Source: a bacterium (GTDB lineage: Bacteria > Desulfobacterota > Anaeroferrophillalia > Anaeroferrophillales > Tharpellaceae). From it: 34,726 bases of DNA. Every line of letters starts with the position of its first letter. The stretch's first letter is position 1. The notes under the pieces are model-generated. The model saw nothing but the letters and a program-made list of their open reading frames with translations, searched no databases and had not been told where the DNA came from. Positions 32,915-34,726 of the stretch are shown here, in pieces. Location of the stretch: positions 12,760 through 47,485 of the forward strand of contig JAOZQE010000002.1 in NCBI GenBank assembly GCA_029932385.1, read 5' to 3'. The translations under genes and the position numbers were made by a program.

Positions 32915-34006
32915 TCAATAGCTGGTATCCAGCTCTTTTTCGAGTCTGCGGCTGTAACTCGACATGGCATAGCAGAAAACAAAATAGAGCAGGGCCAGAA
33001 AAATATAAGCCTCAGTCGAACATCCTGTCCATTTAGGATTGGAAAGGGTGACCTTGGTAGTTTTTAAGACATCATAGAGGGCTATAATCACAACCAGAGA
33101 GGTATCTTTGAAGGCGGAAAGCAGGATACCGACGGTCGGCGGGATAACAATTTTTAGCGCCTGGGGCAGAATAATCAACCGCAGGGTCTGATTGTAGGTC
33201 AATCCGAGAGACTCAGCAGCCTCATATTGACCACGGGGCATAGCCTGCAGGCCGCCCCGGACAACCTCGGCGATATAGGCGGCAGTAAACAGGATAATCG
33301 CAACCTGAGCCCGCAGTACCTTGTTTATGGTAATACCTTCAGGGAGAAAGAGCGGAAACATAATTGATGACATAAACAACAAACTGATCAAGGGCACCCC
33401 GCGAATCATCTCGATATAGACAATACACAAAGATTTGATAGCCGGCAGCCGGGAACGGCGGCCGATGGCCAGCATGATCCCCAGAGGGTAAGCTGCCACC
33501 ATCCCGAAAAAAGAGAGCATCAGGGTTAGTGGTAGACCGCTCCATTGGGAAGTTTCAACCACCGGCATACCAAAGATACCGCCGTACATCAAAACGCCCA
33601 TAACCGTCAAGCTGACCGCCCAGAGCCAGCCGAGCGAACCTTGCCAGCGGTTTCGCTTGCGGGAATAGATTACCAGAGCCAGCAACAAAAACATAGCCAG
33701 AGCCGGACGCCACTCCTGACCCTCAGGGAAAAATCCGAAAATAATGAATCTGATGTTATGGGGTATCACCGACCAGCAGGCCCCGTCAATATCGTGACAG
33801 GCCGCAGCGGAACTATACCAGACACTGTCAACAAAGGCCCACTTGAAAAGTGGTGGCACCAGTATCCCGAGAACAACTACCATACAAACGGTCAGGATTG
33901 AGTTATACCAGGTATTGAACAAATTTTTATGGAACCAGCCGATAACCCCTATGTCGACAACCGGAGGTTTCAGCTGCTCTCTTCTGACGGCGGCAGGTTC
34001 ATTCAT
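32915..34006 (-). CDS. aapM: Amino-acid ABC transporter permease (AapM type)
   Basis: A 363-residue inner-membrane permease of the HisM/AapM group. The N-terminal half has extra helices and the AapM-specific periplasmic loop ('SSAAACHDIDGACWSVI', two cysteines). The C-terminal half is the standard ABC permease domain with 'YIEMIRGVPLISLLFMSS' and the EAA-like loop 'GQYEAAESLGLTYNQTLRLI' followed by ILPQALKIVIPP. It pairs with AapQ. A GAGAGGTGAG stretch just before the ATG, overlapping the aapQ stop, provides the ribosome-binding site. General amino-acid uptake is the known role of Aap systems; specificity here is inferred. Confidence 0.93.
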   Translation of the reverse strand: MNEPAAVRREQLKPPVVDIGVIGWFHKNLFNTWYNSILTVCMVVVLGILVPPLFKWAFVDSVWYSSAAACHDIDGACWSVIPHNIRFIIFGFFPEGQEWRPALAMFLLLALVIYSRKRNRWQGSLGWLWAVSLTVMGVLMYGGIFGMPVVETSQWSGLPLTLMLSFFGMVAAYPLGIMLAIGRRSRLPAIKSLCIVYIEMIRGVPLISLLFMSSIMFPLFLPEGITINKVLRAQVAIILFTAAYIAEVVRGGLQAMPRGQYEAAESLGLTYNQTLRLIILPQALKIVIPPTVGILLSAFKDTSLVVIIALYDVLKTTKVTLSNPKWTGCSTEAYIFLALLYFVFCYAMSSYSRRLEKELDTSY

Positions 34007-34010
34007 ACAC

Positions 34011-34726
34011 TCACCTCTCCACCAGAGCCATGCGTTTATTATACCAATTCATGAAAACCGAGGTTGAGAGACTGAAGAGCAGATAGACCGCCATGATCAT
34101 GGCAACACCCTCAATCGCCTGACCGGTCTGATTGATCGTGGTATTGGTTACGGCAACAAAATCGGTGTAACCGATAGCAACCGCCAGGGAGCTGTTTTTG
34201 GTCAGATTAAGCATCTGACTGGTCAACGGTGGGATTATAACCCGTAAAGACTGAGGCAGAATCACCAATTGCAGAACCTGCCCCGGGCGTAAGCCCAGCG
34301 CCATCGCCGCCTCAATCTGTCCCCGGCCAATCGACTGAATACCGGCCCGAACAATTTCCGCAACAAAGGCCGAAGTATAGAGCACCAGACCCAGCAGAAG
34401 AGCACTGAACTCCGGGCTGACGCTTAAACCACCGCTGAAATTAAAGCCGCGTAACTCCGGCATATTCATGGCCGTCGGTGTACCATAAGCGACCCAAGCC
34501 AGCAACGGCAACAGGAGAGCCATAAATAAGGTAACCCGCAGAACCGGAAACGACTCTCCAATCGCTTCCTGCCGACGGCGAGCCCAGCGGTTAAGAAACC
34601 AGCCCCCAATCAAGACGGCAATGAGTATCCAAGCCATAACCGTATGCGCGTTGTGCGCCTCCGGAATTGCAAAAATCAGACCCCGATTACAGAGAAACAC
34701 CCCCTTAATCGGATTCAACGCCTGCC
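34011..34726 (-). CDS. aapQ: Amino-acid ABC transporter permease (AapQ type), 5' end beyond the window
   Basis: The C-terminal approximately 238 codons of an AapQ-type permease; the frame stays open to the window edge (QALNPIKGVFLCNRGLIF...), so the start lies outside. AapQ proteins are near 400 residues, so about 40% is missing. It has four to five membrane helices and the permease EAA-like loop 'GRGQIEAAMALGLRPGQVLQ' followed by ILPQSLRVIIPPL. It precedes aapM by 4 bases, on the same strand, and would form a heterodimer with it. A TTG at 34718 is merely internal. Confidence 0.9.
   Translation of the reverse strand, partial: QALNPIKGVFLCNRGLIFAIPEAHNAHTVMAWILIAVLIGGWFLNRWARRRQEAIGESFPVLRVTLFMALLLPLLAWVAYGTPTAMNMPELRGFNFSGGLSVSPEFSALLLGLVLYTSAFVAEIVRAGIQSIGRGQIEAAMALGLRPGQVLQLVILPQSLRVIIPPLTSQMLNLTKNSSLAVAIGYTDFVAVTNTTINQTGQAIEGVAMIMAVYLLFSLSTSVFMNWYNKRMALVER

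Noticed and set aside
1-34726. Mobile elements, CRISPR arrays, tRNA and rRNA genes
   Set aside because: Nothing with transposase, integrase, regular spacer-repeat, cloverleaf or rRNA character was recognised by eye on either strand; a tRNAscan or Rfam run could still find a small RNA.

Overview
The window looks like the chromosome of an anaerobic, delta-proteobacterial-type bacterium (Desulfobacterota or Desulfuromonadota in the broad sense). This is inferred from gene content: a UGA-encoded selenoprotein of an ArsC-like family I associate with that group, a DUF4390-NtrY-NtrX block, two DctP-type TRAP transporters, an Aap-type amino-acid ABC importer and a GlcD/GlcF-type flavin and Fe-S oxidoreductase pair. 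Base composition is near 50% GC by eye. No rRNA, tRNA, CRISPR array, insertion sequence or phage gene was recognised. Most genes are complete and tightly packed; the right-hand gene, and possibly a gene at the left edge, run off the window.

Layout. 1-5.9 kb: housekeeping and orphan genes (SIMPL-domain protein, HI0933-type flavoprotein, YfcE-type phosphoesterase; on the minus strand an exported SUMF1-fold protein overlapping an RlmD-type 23S rRNA methyltransferase; then a PHP-domain phosphoesterase). 6.0-13.6 kb: two convergent TRAP importers. TRAP-1 (dctP-dctQ-dctM) is on plus. TRAP-2 (dctP-dctQ-dctM-usp) is on minus. Between them lie a cupin and a DUF805 gene. Each cassette has a strong hairpin between the binding-protein gene and the permease genes. 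14.1-18.5 kb: DUF4390 protein, NtrY-like sensor kinase and NtrX-like sigma-54 activator. 18.5-30.4 kb: a plus-strand run of parE, parC, a selenoprotein, rqcH, glcD-like, glcF-like and a large hybrid histidine kinase. 30.4-34.7 kb: a minus-strand run reading aapQ-aapM-aapP-aroK-aroC.

Most notable is a complete 112-codon gene at 22822-23160 that conventional ORF calling breaks at an in-frame TGA. Read with selenocysteine it gives a thioredoxin-fold, ArsC/YffB-like protein with a U-x-x-C redox motif (Sec12/Cys15). It has a good ribosome-binding site inside the end of parC, and its stop codon overlaps the rqcH start. A bacterial-SECIS-like hairpin begins directly after the TGA. parC, the selenoprotein, rqcH and the glcD-like gene therefore form a chain of overlapping reading frames.

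How the genes work together: the two TRAP systems and the Aap importer bring in carboxylates or amino acids, and the GlcD/GlcF pair probably oxidises a 2-hydroxy acid. NtrYX and the hybrid kinase are regulators whose targets cannot be seen here. ParEC decatenates chromosomes, and RqcH and RlmD act on ribosomes.
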